Shown here in pieces: positions 1 through 7,456 of a DNA stretch of 35,737 nucleotides. The stretch spans positions 1 to 35,737 of the forward strand of contig CAKUAQ010000020.1 of NCBI GenBank assembly GCA_934636435.1. Direction: 5' to 3'. Under the pieces are notes generated by a model, which worked only from the letters and a program-made list of their open reading frames with translations, had not been told where the DNA came from and did not search any database. Made by a program: the position numbers and the translations under genes. The stretch's first letter is position 1. Every line of letters starts with the position of its first letter. Source of the stretch: an uncultured Eubacteriales bacterium. GTDB lineage: Bacteria > Bacillota > Clostridia > Oscillospirales > Acutalibacteraceae.

Positions 1-284
1 TTGTCGGCTTCAAACTCTTTTACCGTACCGTCAGGGAACCGGAACGAAATGCGATAGGAAAAGATAGTCGATGAACGTGAGTGCTTACTTCCATCGGCGG
101 TGCGTCTATCGATACGCTTTCCCATTACTTGCACATGGGCTTGCTGTTCGGGCTGAAAGGGAAATCTTGCCTCGGGGGATGTACAAGCGAGAAAAATTGA
201 AACTATTCCCACAATAGCTAAGAGTGATATATATATGATAAGAAATATTTTAAGCGGTTTTCCGATTTTTTTTGGTTTGCTCAT
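1..284 (-). CDS. DUF2500-like membrane-anchored protein (partial, C-terminus off the left edge)
   Basis: The frame runs off the left edge of the window, leaving 94 codons from the N-terminus. An ATG at 284-282 follows a GGAGGG ribosome site about 7 nt upstream. The protein starts with a short basic stretch, then a hydrophobic segment at about residues 13-33 that ends in Cys34 (FLAC), so it is either a membrane anchor or a lipoprotein with a loose lipobox. The visible rest resembles the DUF2500 family: a VMGKR strand, a basic Ser/His stretch, then YRISFRFPDGTVKEFE. DUF2500 has no known function. The DNA is clearly AT-richer than the rest of the window and its codons differ, so it may be a transferred segment. 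The family assignment is by eye. Confidence 0.6.
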   Translation of the reverse strand, partial: MSKPKKIGKPLKIFLIIYISLLAIVGIVSIFLACTSPEARFPFQPEQQAHVQVMGKRIDRRTADGSKHSRSSTIFSYRISFRFPDGTVKEFEAD

Positions 285-506
285 AGTATCCCTCCGGCGG
301 CAAGGCTACTTGGTAACAACGCCGACTACTGCATAGACTTGAAGCATAGCTTTCTTTTTGCCCGCTTTCAGGGGGCTTGGTTTTGTGCGCCCTTTTGGGT
401 TATGGGGCTTTAATCACAAGGTTCTAACCTTCGTTCCTTCCGGCTTTCAGCTGACTCAAGCAGAGTATACCATAGTTTTTCGGCGGTTTCAATCATATAA
501 AAGGCG

Positions 507-536
507 GGCGCCCCCGGCCAAACGGCCGAGGGCGCC
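507..536 (-). terminator. intrinsic terminator after nptA
   Basis: A 13-bp GC-rich stem with one mismatch (507-519 with 524-536) and a 4-nt loop lies 22 bp past the nptA stop. On the minus strand it is followed by CGCCTTTTATAT. It probably ends the phosphate-transport transcript. Confidence 0.8.
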
Positions 537-558
537 TCTGTGCGACGGTGTATGGGGT

Positions 559-2301
559 TTATACCCGGTATGCTTCGACGTAGTGCGCATAATCCTCCTG
601 AAAGCGGCCGGTGTCGGTCTTGGCTTTTTTCAGGGTTTCGTGGAGGTTCAGGTTATGGGCGGCGCTGTCGATGACACAGCCGGCGATGTTGGAGCAATGG
701 TCGCTGACCCGCTCCATGTTGGTGAGCAGATCCGACCAGACGAAACCAACCTCCACCGAGCATTTTCCCTGCTGCATCCGGAGAATATGGTTGGTGCGCA
801 GTCGATCCTTCAATTCGTCGATGACCTGCTCCAGCGGCTCCACCCGGGCGGCCGCCTCCATGTCCGTTTGCTCAAAGGCAGCTTTGGAGAGGGTCAGCAC
901 CTCCCGTATCGCGCCCGCGATGATGTCGTATTCCTTCAGCGCTTCTTCGGTCAGGGAGAGCTTTTTATCCCGTAGCTCCTCCGCCGATTCCAGAATGTTG
1001 ACCGCGTGATCGGAGATGCGCTCATAGTCGCCGATGACCTTCAGCAGCATGGCGGCCTCTTCGCTCTCCGCCTGCCCCAGCTTGGCCGAGCTGACCTTGA
1101 TGAGATAGGTGCCCAGCACATCCTCATAGCGGTCGCATTTTTCCTCGGCGTCCCGAATGTTGTCGGCCAGCGCAGGGGTGTATGCCGTCAGGCTCGTGAG
1201 GGAATTTTCCAGCGCCGACACGGCGCACTCGGCCATCTGTATCGCCACGGTCTTGCTCTGGACCAGTGCCAGCGACGGGGTCGTGAGCAATCGCTCGTCC
1301 AGCACGTTTTGCCGCTCCTTTTCTCTTGAATCCGGGATGATGCGGCAGACCAGCTTTTCCAGCAGGCTGCCCATGGGCAGCATCAGCAGTGTGCAGAGAA
1401 TATTGAAGATGGAATGGATCACGGCGATGCCGAGGAGCGTGGCCGACTCATTCAGGATCGCCGGAGAGACGAGAGCCTTGACAATGCAGAACACGGTCAG
1501 CCACACGGCCGTTCCGATCACATTGAAGGACAGGTGCACCATGGCTGCCCGCTTGGCGTTCTTGTTGGCACCCACGGAGGAGATCAGCGCGGTGACGCAG
1601 GTGCCGATGTTCTGGCCCATAATGATCGGCACCGCCGCGCCGTAGGAGACCGCGCCGGTGGAGGCGAGGGCCTGCAGGATGCCGACGGAGGCGGAGCTGG
1701 ACTGGATGATGGCCGTCAGCACCGCGCCCGCGAGCACACCCAGCAGCGGGTTGGTGAACAGCAGGAACATCTGTCCGAAGGAGGGGACGTCCCGGAGCAC
1801 CGATACCGCGTCCGACATGGTGTCCATGCCGAACATCAGCGTGGCAAAGCCCAGCAGAATCAGACCGGTGTCCTTCTTCTTATCCCGTTTGCAGAACATA
1901 TAGAGGATAATACCGATGAGCGCGAGGATCGGGGTGAAGGAGGAGGGGTTCAGCAGCTTCACCCACACGTTGCCGCTGTCGATCCCCGCCAGACTTAATA
2001 TCCACGCGGTCACGGTGGTGCCGATATTGGCGCCCATAATGACGTGGATGGACTGGCGCAGCGTCATGATGCCCGAGTTGACAAAGCCCACCACCATCAC
2101 CGTCGTGGCGGAGGAGCTCTGGATCACGGCTGTGACACCCAGCCCGGTCAGCAGTCCGGCGGTCTTGCTGCCGGTGAGCTTGCCCAGCAGATTTTTCAGT
2201 CCGTTTCCGGCACGGCGTTCCAGCGCCTGTCCCATCAGGCTCATGCCGAACAGAAACAGGCACAGTCCGCCGATCATGGTCAATAGATGAAAGATGTCCA
2301 T
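559..2301 (-). CDS. nptA: Na/Pi cotransporter family protein with C-terminal PhoU-like domain
   Basis: Sodium-phosphate symporter of the type II (PF02690) family, 580 aa, placed in the membrane. The two inverted repeats of the family are visible through their QSSSA signatures: QSSSAT at residues 61-66 and QSSSAS at 200-205, each followed by a GANIGT or GQNIGT motif (about 90 and 229). About eight hydrophobic segments precede residue 320. From about 345 to 570 the protein is helical and charged and resembles PhoU, as in other bacterial NptA/YjbB-type fusions. The ATG at 2301 is preceded by an AGGA site. The gene lies downstream of phoB-phoR on the same strand and has its own Pho box in the 89-bp gap, so phosphate-starvation control is likely (inference). 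Confidence 0.92.
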   Translation of the reverse strand: MDIFHLLTMIGGLCLFLFGMSLMGQALERRAGNGLKNLLGKLTGSKTAGLLTGLGVTAVIQSSSATTVMVVGFVNSGIMTLRQSIHVIMGANIGTTVTAWILSLAGIDSGNVWVKLLNPSSFTPILALIGIILYMFCKRDKKKDTGLILLGFATLMFGMDTMSDAVSVLRDVPSFGQMFLLFTNPLLGVLAGAVLTAIIQSSSASVGILQALASTGAVSYGAAVPIIMGQNIGTCVTALISSVGANKNAKRAAMVHLSFNVIGTAVWLTVFCIVKALVSPAILNESATLLGIAVIHSIFNILCTLLMLPMGSLLEKLVCRIIPDSREKERQNVLDERLLTTPSLALVQSKTVAIQMAECAVSALENSLTSLTAYTPALADNIRDAEEKCDRYEDVLGTYLIKVSSAKLGQAESEEAAMLLKVIGDYERISDHAVNILESAEELRDKKLSLTEEALKEYDIIAGAIREVLTLSKAAFEQTDMEAAARVEPLEQVIDELKDRLRTNHILRMQQGKCSVEVGFVWSDLLTNMERVSDHCSNIAGCVIDSAAHNLNLHETLKKAKTDTGRFQEDYAHYVEAYRV

Positions 2302-2372
2302 TTGCTATCCTCACTCCTTCGTTACGTACGGGACGAGTATAGCAAACGGACATCAAATCGGTATGCGGCGAT

Positions 2373-2390
2373 TGTAAAATCTGTGTAAAA
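2373..2390 (-). promoter_or_regulatory. Pho box upstream of nptA
   Basis: On the minus strand two TTTACA hexamers (2389-2384 and 2378-2373) stand 11 bp apart, the arrangement of Firmicute PhoP boxes (TTAACA-like repeats with 5-bp spacers). A weak -10 (CATACC) begins 7 bp after the box. A better extended -10 (TGCTATACT, hexamer 2341-2336) lies further down. The upstream edge abuts the phoR stop codon. The same layout occurs before phoB. Confidence 0.72.
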
Positions 2391-4058
2391 TCAGTGGTTT
2401 TTCGGGAAGGTGAGGGTAAAGGCGGTGCCTTGGCCGATCCGGCTGGTCACTTCAATGGCGGCGCCGTGGATCATGGCGGCGTGCTTGACGATGGACAGCC
2501 CCAGCCCGGTTCCGCCGACCTCTTTGGAGCGGCTCTTGTCCACCCGATAGAACCGCTCGAAGATGCGCTCCTGCTCCTCCGGCGGGATCCCGATGCCGGT
2601 GTCCTCCACGGAGAGGATGACAGCCTGCGGATCGTCCTTTACGCGCATGGTCACGCGGCCGCCGCTCTGATTATACTTGATGGCGTTGTCGCAGAGGTTA
2701 TACAGGATCTCCGACAGCAGACCGGGAATGCCCTGCATCTCGGCGCTCTCGCCGATGAGGGAGAAGGTGACGCCCTTGCTCTGCGCCACCGGCAGCAGAT
2801 TGCGGTGGGTCAGCCCCGCCAGGTCGTACAGATCGGTTTTTTCAAAGGTATAGTCGTGGGTATTCTCGTCCAGATGGGATAACTGAATGATATCTTCGAT
2901 CAGCGTGATCATGCGTTTGGATTCGGAGTAGATGTGGGAGGCAAAGCCCTGTACGTCCTCCGGTTTCACCAGACCGTTGGCCAGCAGCTCGGCGCTGCCG
3001 GCGATGTTTTGCAGCGGTGTTTTCAGCTCATGGGATACATTGGCGGTGAATTCCCGCCGCGCGGTCTCGGCCCGCTCTTTCTCCGTGATGTCAAACAGGA
3101 TCAGCGCCACGCCGGATATTTTGCCTTCCGTCACGATGGGGCTGGCGTTGAACTGGTATTCCTTTCCGTCAATGGCGATCACCTTTTCGGCGTGTTCGCC
3201 GCTCACGGCGATGCGCAAAAGCTCCTGAATCTCAAAGGTGTTGTTGAAGATCAGCAGATCCTTGCCGATGCAGTAGCGGCTGATCTTCAGAATGCGGGTC
3301 GCGGCGTGGTTGATGCTCAGCACGTTGCCGGTCTCCCCCAGAAGAATGATGCCCTCCCGCATATTCTCGGTTGCCGCGTCGAATTCCTCCTTTTTCCGCT
3401 TGAGTTCGTTCTCTTTCAGACGCAGCTGCTTTTTCTGATTCGCCAGTCGGTCCAGCAGGGGGGTCAGCTCCTCATAAGCCGCACGGCTGTCCGGCGTGTC
3501 CAGATCGATCTCGTTCAGCGGCTGTACGATGCGCTGAGACAGGCGGTAGGCCAGAACCACCGACAGCACAAGCGCGATGCCGATCACAATGAGGATCGGC
3601 TGCAGCATACTGACGATCAGCGCCCACCAGGACAGATGCGCCGACGAAAGGCGCAGCACCGATCCGTCGGACAACCGCTGCGCGCAGTAGAGCTGCTTTT
3701 CCGTCAGGGTGGTGGAATACCGGGAGCTTTGTCCCGAACCGGTCTCCAGCGCTTCCTTGATCTCCTCACGCTCCAGATGGTTCTCCATTTCGGCGGAGTC
3801 CGCTTTGTTGTCGAACAGCACCGACCCGTCGGGGGCGATCCAGGTGACGCGGTATTCTCCCTGTGCGATGCTGTTCAGATAGTCCTTGCCGCCGGTCTCT
3901 ACGGCGGAGGCGGCGATGAGGGCCTCGTTTTTCAGCCCCTGCATCTGCACCGCCGAAAAATAGTCGTACAGCACGCCCAGAATCAGCACAAAGGATGCGA
4001 CGAAAACCGCCGTCGTGGCGATGCAGATCGACCGGAATATGTGCTTTTTCATACTCAT
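2391..4058 (-). CDS. phoR: phosphate-regulon-type sensor histidine kinase
   Basis: Membrane sensor kinase, up to 555 aa. Two membrane segments (about residues 10-32 and 145-172) enclose an extracellular sensor region. They are followed by a linker with a coiled coil (about 205-228), a PAS domain (about 225-330), HisKA with the phosphoacceptor in FTANVSHELKTPL (His343), and HATPase_c with the N-box NLCDNAIKYN (454-463), DTGIG (486-490) and GTGLGLS (516-522). The start is ambiguous. The ATG at 4058 overlaps the phoB stop in an ATGA, but the GGAG site sits only 2 nt before it. The in-frame ATG at 4052 has an 8-nt spacing and would give 553 aa. Coupling to phoB translation is likely either way. 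Phosphate sensing is inferred from the neighbouring nptA and the Pho boxes. Confidence 0.93.
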   Translation of the reverse strand: MSMKKHIFRSICIATTAVFVASFVLILGVLYDYFSAVQMQGLKNEALIAASAVETGGKDYLNSIAQGEYRVTWIAPDGSVLFDNKADSAEMENHLEREEIKEALETGSGQSSRYSTTLTEKQLYCAQRLSDGSVLRLSSAHLSWWALIVSMLQPILIVIGIALVLSVVLAYRLSQRIVQPLNEIDLDTPDSRAAYEELTPLLDRLANQKKQLRLKENELKRKKEEFDAATENMREGIILLGETGNVLSINHAATRILKISRYCIGKDLLIFNNTFEIQELLRIAVSGEHAEKVIAIDGKEYQFNASPIVTEGKISGVALILFDITEKERAETARREFTANVSHELKTPLQNIAGSAELLANGLVKPEDVQGFASHIYSESKRMITLIEDIIQLSHLDENTHDYTFEKTDLYDLAGLTHRNLLPVAQSKGVTFSLIGESAEMQGIPGLLSEILYNLCDNAIKYNQSGGRVTMRVKDDPQAVILSVEDTGIGIPPEEQERIFERFYRVDKSRSKEVGGTGLGLSIVKHAAMIHGAAIEVTSRIGQGTAFTLTFPKNH

Positions 4059-4720
4059 TTCTCCATTCGATAGCCGACACCGCGCACGGTTTCGATGCGA
4101 TTACCGGCTGCGCCCAGCTTGGTGCGGAGCGTTCCGATGTGGACGTCCACCGTCCGCGTTTCCCCGGCGTAATCCAGCCCCCACACCTTCTCCAGAAGCT
4201 TGTCGCGGGTGAATACGATCCCGCAGTTTTCGCAGAACAGCGTCAGCAGCTCAAATTCTTTGAGCGTCAGGGTCACCTCCCGGCCGCTGACAAAGGCCTT
4301 GTGGCGCAATCGGTCGATCTCGATCTCACCCACCGTCAGCTTGTCGATGGCCTTCGGATTGGCTCTGCGCAGCACCGCCTTGACCCGCGACACCATCTCC
4401 ATCATACCGAAGGGCTTCGCCAGATAATCGTCTGCCCCCAGATCAAGGGCGATGACCTTGTCGTATTCCGTCCCCTTGGCCGTCGCCATGATGACCGGTA
4501 TATCCGCCGTTTCCACATGGGAGCGGAGCTTTTTCAGGATGGAGATGCCGTCCTCGTCCGGCAGCATAATGTCCAGAAGGATCAGCTCCGGTCTGTCCCC
4601 CTGCATCGCCTTCCAGAACTCATCCGGGTGGGCAAAGCCCTTTGCCTCGAAGCCGGAAGCGGTCAGTGTGTATATGACCAGCTCCCGGATACCGGTGTCG
4701 TCCTCCACGCAGTAGATCAT
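4055..4720 (-). CDS. phoB: PhoB/PhoP-family response regulator (OmpR type)
   Basis: Two-domain DNA-binding response regulator, 221 aa, normal for the family. The receiver domain (residues 1-115) shows the acidic pair Glu6-Asp7, the phosphoacceptor Asp50 in LILLDIMLPDEDG, Thr80 and Lys102 in YLAKPFG. A winged-helix output domain (about 125-221) follows, with LTLKEFELL and the RTVDVHIGTLRTKLG recognition region. The ATG at 4720 follows a GGGGGA site. It forms an ATGA overlap with phoR, its cognate kinase, and has a Pho box upstream, so positive autoregulation is likely. Firmicutes call this gene phoP; the symbol phoB is used in clostridial annotation. Confidence 0.93.
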   Translation of the reverse strand: MIYCVEDDTGIRELVIYTLTASGFEAKGFAHPDEFWKAMQGDRPELILLDIMLPDEDGISILKKLRSHVETADIPVIMATAKGTEYDKVIALDLGADDYLAKPFGMMEMVSRVKAVLRRANPKAIDKLTVGEIEIDRLRHKAFVSGREVTLTLKEFELLTLFCENCGIVFTRDKLLEKVWGLDYAGETRTVDVHIGTLRTKLGAAGNRIETVRGVGYRMEK

Positions 4721-4783
4721 ACCGAATTCCCCCTTTTACAGCCTCAAGATACCGCGGCTACGTAATGTTCATTATCGCTTTCA

Positions 4784-4801
4784 TGTAAAATTCTTGTAAA
4801 A
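4784..4801 (-). promoter_or_regulatory. Pho box and promoter upstream of phoB
   Basis: Two TTTACA hexamers on the minus strand (4800-4795 and 4789-4784) are spaced 11 bp apart, as at nptA. A -10 GATAAT (4776-4771) begins 7 bp after the box. The first TTTACA lies 18 bp from this -10 and could double as the -35. This fits a response regulator activating its own operon. Confidence 0.75.
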
Positions 4802-4816
4802 TGTCGGAGGAGCGCT

Positions 4817-5158
4817 TTAACCGCCGTCCGTCCGGGCAGGGGACCGCTTTTCCGTCTTGGGGTCGGGCAGCTCGTCATACATGGCGGCGAACAGTTCGCA
4901 CAGGAATGCCCGGTCGTCCACATTCTCCACGAGCAGCATGGGCTTGGCTCCCGGATAAGGCGGCGTGCTGCACCGGGAGGGAATGCGGGCGACGGCGGCA
5001 GCGACGGGCTTCACCAGCAGCCGGTCGTCGTAGATGCCGCCGACGATCCTTTCCTGTAAATACAGGATGAATTCTCCCATCATCGGCCGATAGGTGAGCC
5101 CCTCCAGCGCGGAGAGCTGTTCCAGAATGAATTGCAGATACGCTTTGTCGGATGCCAT
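4817..5158 (-). CDS. TfoX/Sxy N-terminal domain protein
   Basis: Small cytosolic protein of 113 aa carrying only the TfoX N-terminal domain. The family pattern is visible: an N-terminal helix, then TYRPMMGEFILYLQERIVGGIYDD, then LLVKP. The C-terminal third contains PYPGAKPMLLVENVDD. In gamma-proteobacteria full-length TfoX/Sxy controls competence, but stand-alone N-domain proteins in Firmicutes have no settled role. The ATG at 5158 follows AAAGGGG; a longer open frame upstream has no ribosome site and crosses the promoter. It reads toward phoB with no terminator between, so some read-through into phoBR is possible. Confidence 0.78.
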   Translation of the reverse strand: MASDKAYLQFILEQLSALEGLTYRPMMGEFILYLQERIVGGIYDDRLLVKPVAAAVARIPSRCSTPPYPGAKPMLLVENVDDRAFLCELFAAMYDELPDPKTEKRSPARTDGG

Positions 5159-5197
5159 AGCGGTGCGCCCCTTTCGGCTGCATTCTAATTTATACAT

Positions 5198-5227
5198 ATA
5201 ATATACGGTCAAACGGGAACTTGTCAA
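5198..5227 (-). promoter_or_regulatory. promoter of the tfoX-like gene
   Basis: On the minus strand TTGACA (5227-5222) and TATTAT (5203-5198) are 18 bp apart. This gives a leader of about 35 nt before the ATG at 5158. Confidence 0.6.
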
Positions 5228-5390
5228 GGCGGGATATAGCGGCCTTTTTCCGGTTGACGGGTGCAGCGGCGGTTTCCACCTTTTTCCGGCGGACAGGAAG
5301 TCTTTGGAAAATCGGTGCATCCGCGTGTGGCACAACCTCCAAAAAAGAACGAATGTTTTGTTCAATCCTGACGAAGATCGGCAAAAGATA

Positions 5391-5418
5391 TTGCCTTTCG
5401 CGCGGATTTGAGTATAAT
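5391..5418 (+). promoter_or_regulatory. promoter of the M23 peptidase gene
   Basis: TTGCCT (5391-5396) and TATAAT (5413-5418) have a 16-bp spacer. The expected start near 5425 leaves a leader of about 100 nt. TTACAA-TT-TTGTAA (5432-5445) lies just downstream and could be an operator. Confidence 0.6.
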
Positions 5419-5486
5419 AAGCAATAGATTATTACAATTTTGTAACCTTTTACCGTCCTTACGGCGGCGATTGTAAGCATTGTATA

Positions 5487-5502
5487 GGGGGCTCTTGCCC
5501 CC
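5487..5502 (+). promoter_or_regulatory. GGGGGC/GCCCCC hairpin before the M23 ribosome site
   Basis: A 6-bp all-GC stem with loop TCTT ends 6 nt before the AAAAGGAG ribosome site (5508-5515). It has no T-tract, so it is more likely an mRNA 5'-structure than a terminator. Confidence 0.45.
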
Positions 5503-5524
5503 GTGTGAAAAGGAGAACCGTGCT

Positions 5525-7270
5525 TTGAGAACCGAGTTTGATTCGAAAGAGAAGAACGTATCGCAATGCTCCGAACCGTCTGCGCGAACCGTCTGGCAGC
5601 GCTTTTGGGACGGGTTGTACCGGTATGAGTATATGCTGGGCCTGCAGACGGCCCGCCGCTGGCATCGCCGGGGCCGGAAACTGCGCGGCCTGCTGGCACC
5701 GGTTGCCCGCAGAGTGCGGTATTTCTGGCGGCGGCGGGTGGTGCTGCCCCTGCATCGGCAGCACCGTAAGCTGCACGAGATGTTCAGCCGGTTTCCTCAG
5801 GCACGGCGGGAGCTGCGCGCCGCCGGGAAAGAGGGCGTCGGGGCGTGGTTTGCCTGCCTGAGGGGGCTGTTCCGCCGGGCGGGGAGCCATTACCGGGAGG
5901 AGCTGCTGTCCCTGTGGGGGCTGGTAGGACCGGCTACGGCGGCGGTGGTGCTGATCGTCACCGTTTCCGTGTGGGCGAACACCCGCTTCTGTCTGGCGCT
6001 GACCTATGGGGACCAGTCTCTGGGGTATATCGAGAATACCGACACCTACGATTCCGCGGCGGCTCTGGCTAAGGAACGGGTCGTGAACGTGGACAATTCC
6101 TTCTCCGTGGAGACGGCGCCCCGGCTGGCGGTCACCATCCAAAAGGGACAAAATGTGATGGACGATAGCCAGCTGTGCGATGCCATCCTCAGCACCTATG
6201 GCGACGCCATCGCCGAGGCATCGGGTATGTATGTGGACGGCAGCTTCGTGGGGGCGATGGAATCGTCGGACGAGCTGCAAGCCATGCTGGAGGGCATGAA
6301 GGACGGCTACTACGATAAGAATGACGAGAACCAGCGGGCGGAGTTCGTGCAGGATGTGCAGACGGTGGACGGGCTGTATCCGGCGGCGGTGGTGCTGTCG
6401 GCGGACCAGCTGATGGGTAAGCTCACCTCTGAGTCGGTGGTGAAAAAGACCTATCGGGTGCAGGCGGGGGATACCCTCAGCACCATTGCCGTGAAGAACG
6501 ATATGACCACCTCCGAGCTGCGGCAGATGAACCCGGCATACGCTAATACCGATATGGTGCATATCGGGGATGTGCTGACGGTGCAGCAGCCCCAGACCTA
6601 TCTGCAGGTCAAGGTGATCAAGCGCATCTATTATACCGAGAAGATCGCGTATACGACCCAGTATGTCAATAACACCAATAAGCCGGTCACCTGGTCCACG
6701 GTGAAAACCAAGGGACAGGACGGCAGCCAGAATGTGACGGCGGAAATCACCTATGTTAACGGTACGGAGCAGAGCCGGCAGGTGATCGCCACGGAGGTCA
6801 CCAAGCAGCCGGTCACCAAGGTGGTGGAGCGGGGCACCCAGAAGGTGGTGTCCTCCGGCGGTGTGACGGTGGTGCAGGGCGACGGGGTGACCGTCGGCAC
6901 CATGCTGTGGCCGGTGCCGATCTGCCACAATATGTCCCGCGGCTTCGGTCGTGGTCACTACGGATTGGATATCTGCAACGGCCCCGTGACCGTGCGCAAC
7001 AAGCCGGCGCTGGCGGCGGACGGCGGCACGGTGGTCTATGCGGGCTGGTACTACGGCTACGGCAATTATGTGCGGATTCGACACGCCAACGGCTTGGAAA
7101 CGGCCTACGGTCATCTGAACTCCATCTCGGTGGTGAAGGGACAGCAGGTGTCCCGGGGACAGCAGATCGGTCTGATCGGCTCCACCGGTCAGTCCAGCGG
7201 TCCGCACCTCCACTTTGAGGTGATCCGCAACGGCGTGAAGGTCAACCCCCTCAACTATGTGCGTCCCTAA
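5525..7270 (+). CDS. membrane-anchored LysM-G5-M23 peptidoglycan endopeptidase
   Basis: Cell-wall metallopeptidase of 581 aa, predicted to be tethered to the outside of the membrane. A long basic cytoplasmic N-terminus is followed by one membrane segment (about residues 136-155), a LysM domain (about 307-353, YRVQAGDTLSTIA), a G5 domain (about 365-445) and a C-terminal LytM/M23 domain (about 460-581). Zinc and catalytic residues are visible: HYGLD (His478, Asp482) and GPHLHFE (His561, His563). The start is a TTG at 5525, 9 nt after AAAAGGAG; an upstream in-frame TTG at 5480 lies before the hairpin and lacks a ribosome site. The gene has its own promoter and a strong terminator. It probably cleaves peptide cross-links during wall growth or division; the exact bond is unknown. 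Confidence 0.92.
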   Translation: MRTEFDSKEKNVSQCSEPSARTVWQRFWDGLYRYEYMLGLQTARRWHRRGRKLRGLLAPVARRVRYFWRRRVVLPLHRQHRKLHEMFSRFPQARRELRAAGKEGVGAWFACLRGLFRRAGSHYREELLSLWGLVGPATAAVVLIVTVSVWANTRFCLALTYGDQSLGYIENTDTYDSAAALAKERVVNVDNSFSVETAPRLAVTIQKGQNVMDDSQLCDAILSTYGDAIAEASGMYVDGSFVGAMESSDELQAMLEGMKDGYYDKNDENQRAEFVQDVQTVDGLYPAAVVLSADQLMGKLTSESVVKKTYRVQAGDTLSTIAVKNDMTTSELRQMNPAYANTDMVHIGDVLTVQQPQTYLQVKVIKRIYYTEKIAYTTQYVNNTNKPVTWSTVKTKGQDGSQNVTAEITYVNGTEQSRQVIATEVTKQPVTKVVERGTQKVVSSGGVTVVQGDGVTVGTMLWPVPICHNMSRGFGRGHYGLDICNGPVTVRNKPALAADGGTVVYAGWYYGYGNYVRIRHANGLETAYGHLNSISVVKGQQVSRGQQIGLIGSTGQSSGPHLHFEVIRNGVKVNPLNYVRP

Positions 7271-7284
7271 TTCACGGAGCAGCT

Positions 7285-7323
7285 CCGGGAGGCGGAAACG
7301 GTTGTTTCCGCCTCCCGGTTTTT
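7285..7323 (+). terminator. intrinsic terminator after the M23 gene
   Basis: A perfect 15-bp stem (7285-7299 with 7304-7318) with loop GGTT is followed by TTTTT. It separates the M23 gene from the ruvB transcription unit. Confidence 0.93.
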
Positions 7324-7396
7324 CTGTGTTCTGGGATTTGTTTACAAAAATGACACGACTTTTTCGGCTATAACTCTTCCATTTCCGGTGCCGATG

Positions 7397-7405
7397 TGGT
7401 AAAAT
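7397..7405 (+). promoter_or_regulatory. possible extended -10 promoter before ruvB
   Basis: TGG-TAAAAT (hexamer 7400-7405) is an extended -10 element, but the region 17 bp upstream (TTCCAT) is a poor -35. It is the best candidate between the upstream terminator and ruvB. Confidence 0.35.
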
Positions 7406-7456
7406 ACACAGTATGTATGCGTATCTGCGAGCAGAAAAGCGAAAGGAGGGTGAACC

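Larger units (their letters stand above)
5159..5524. other. 366-bp divergent intergenic region between tfoX-like and M23 genes
   Basis: No protein gene is seen here. The region carries one promoter for each flanking gene, a TTACAA/TTGTAA palindrome just downstream of the rightward promoter, and a GC-rich hairpin directly before the ribosome site of the M23 gene. These are listed separately. The stretch between about 5230 and 5385 shows nothing recognisable. Confidence 0.6.

Noticed and set aside
5425..5524. c-di-AMP (ydaO) riboswitch before the M23 peptidase gene
   Set aside because: Such riboswitches often control wall hydrolases, but the leader is only about 100 nt and shows none of the required multi-stem core.
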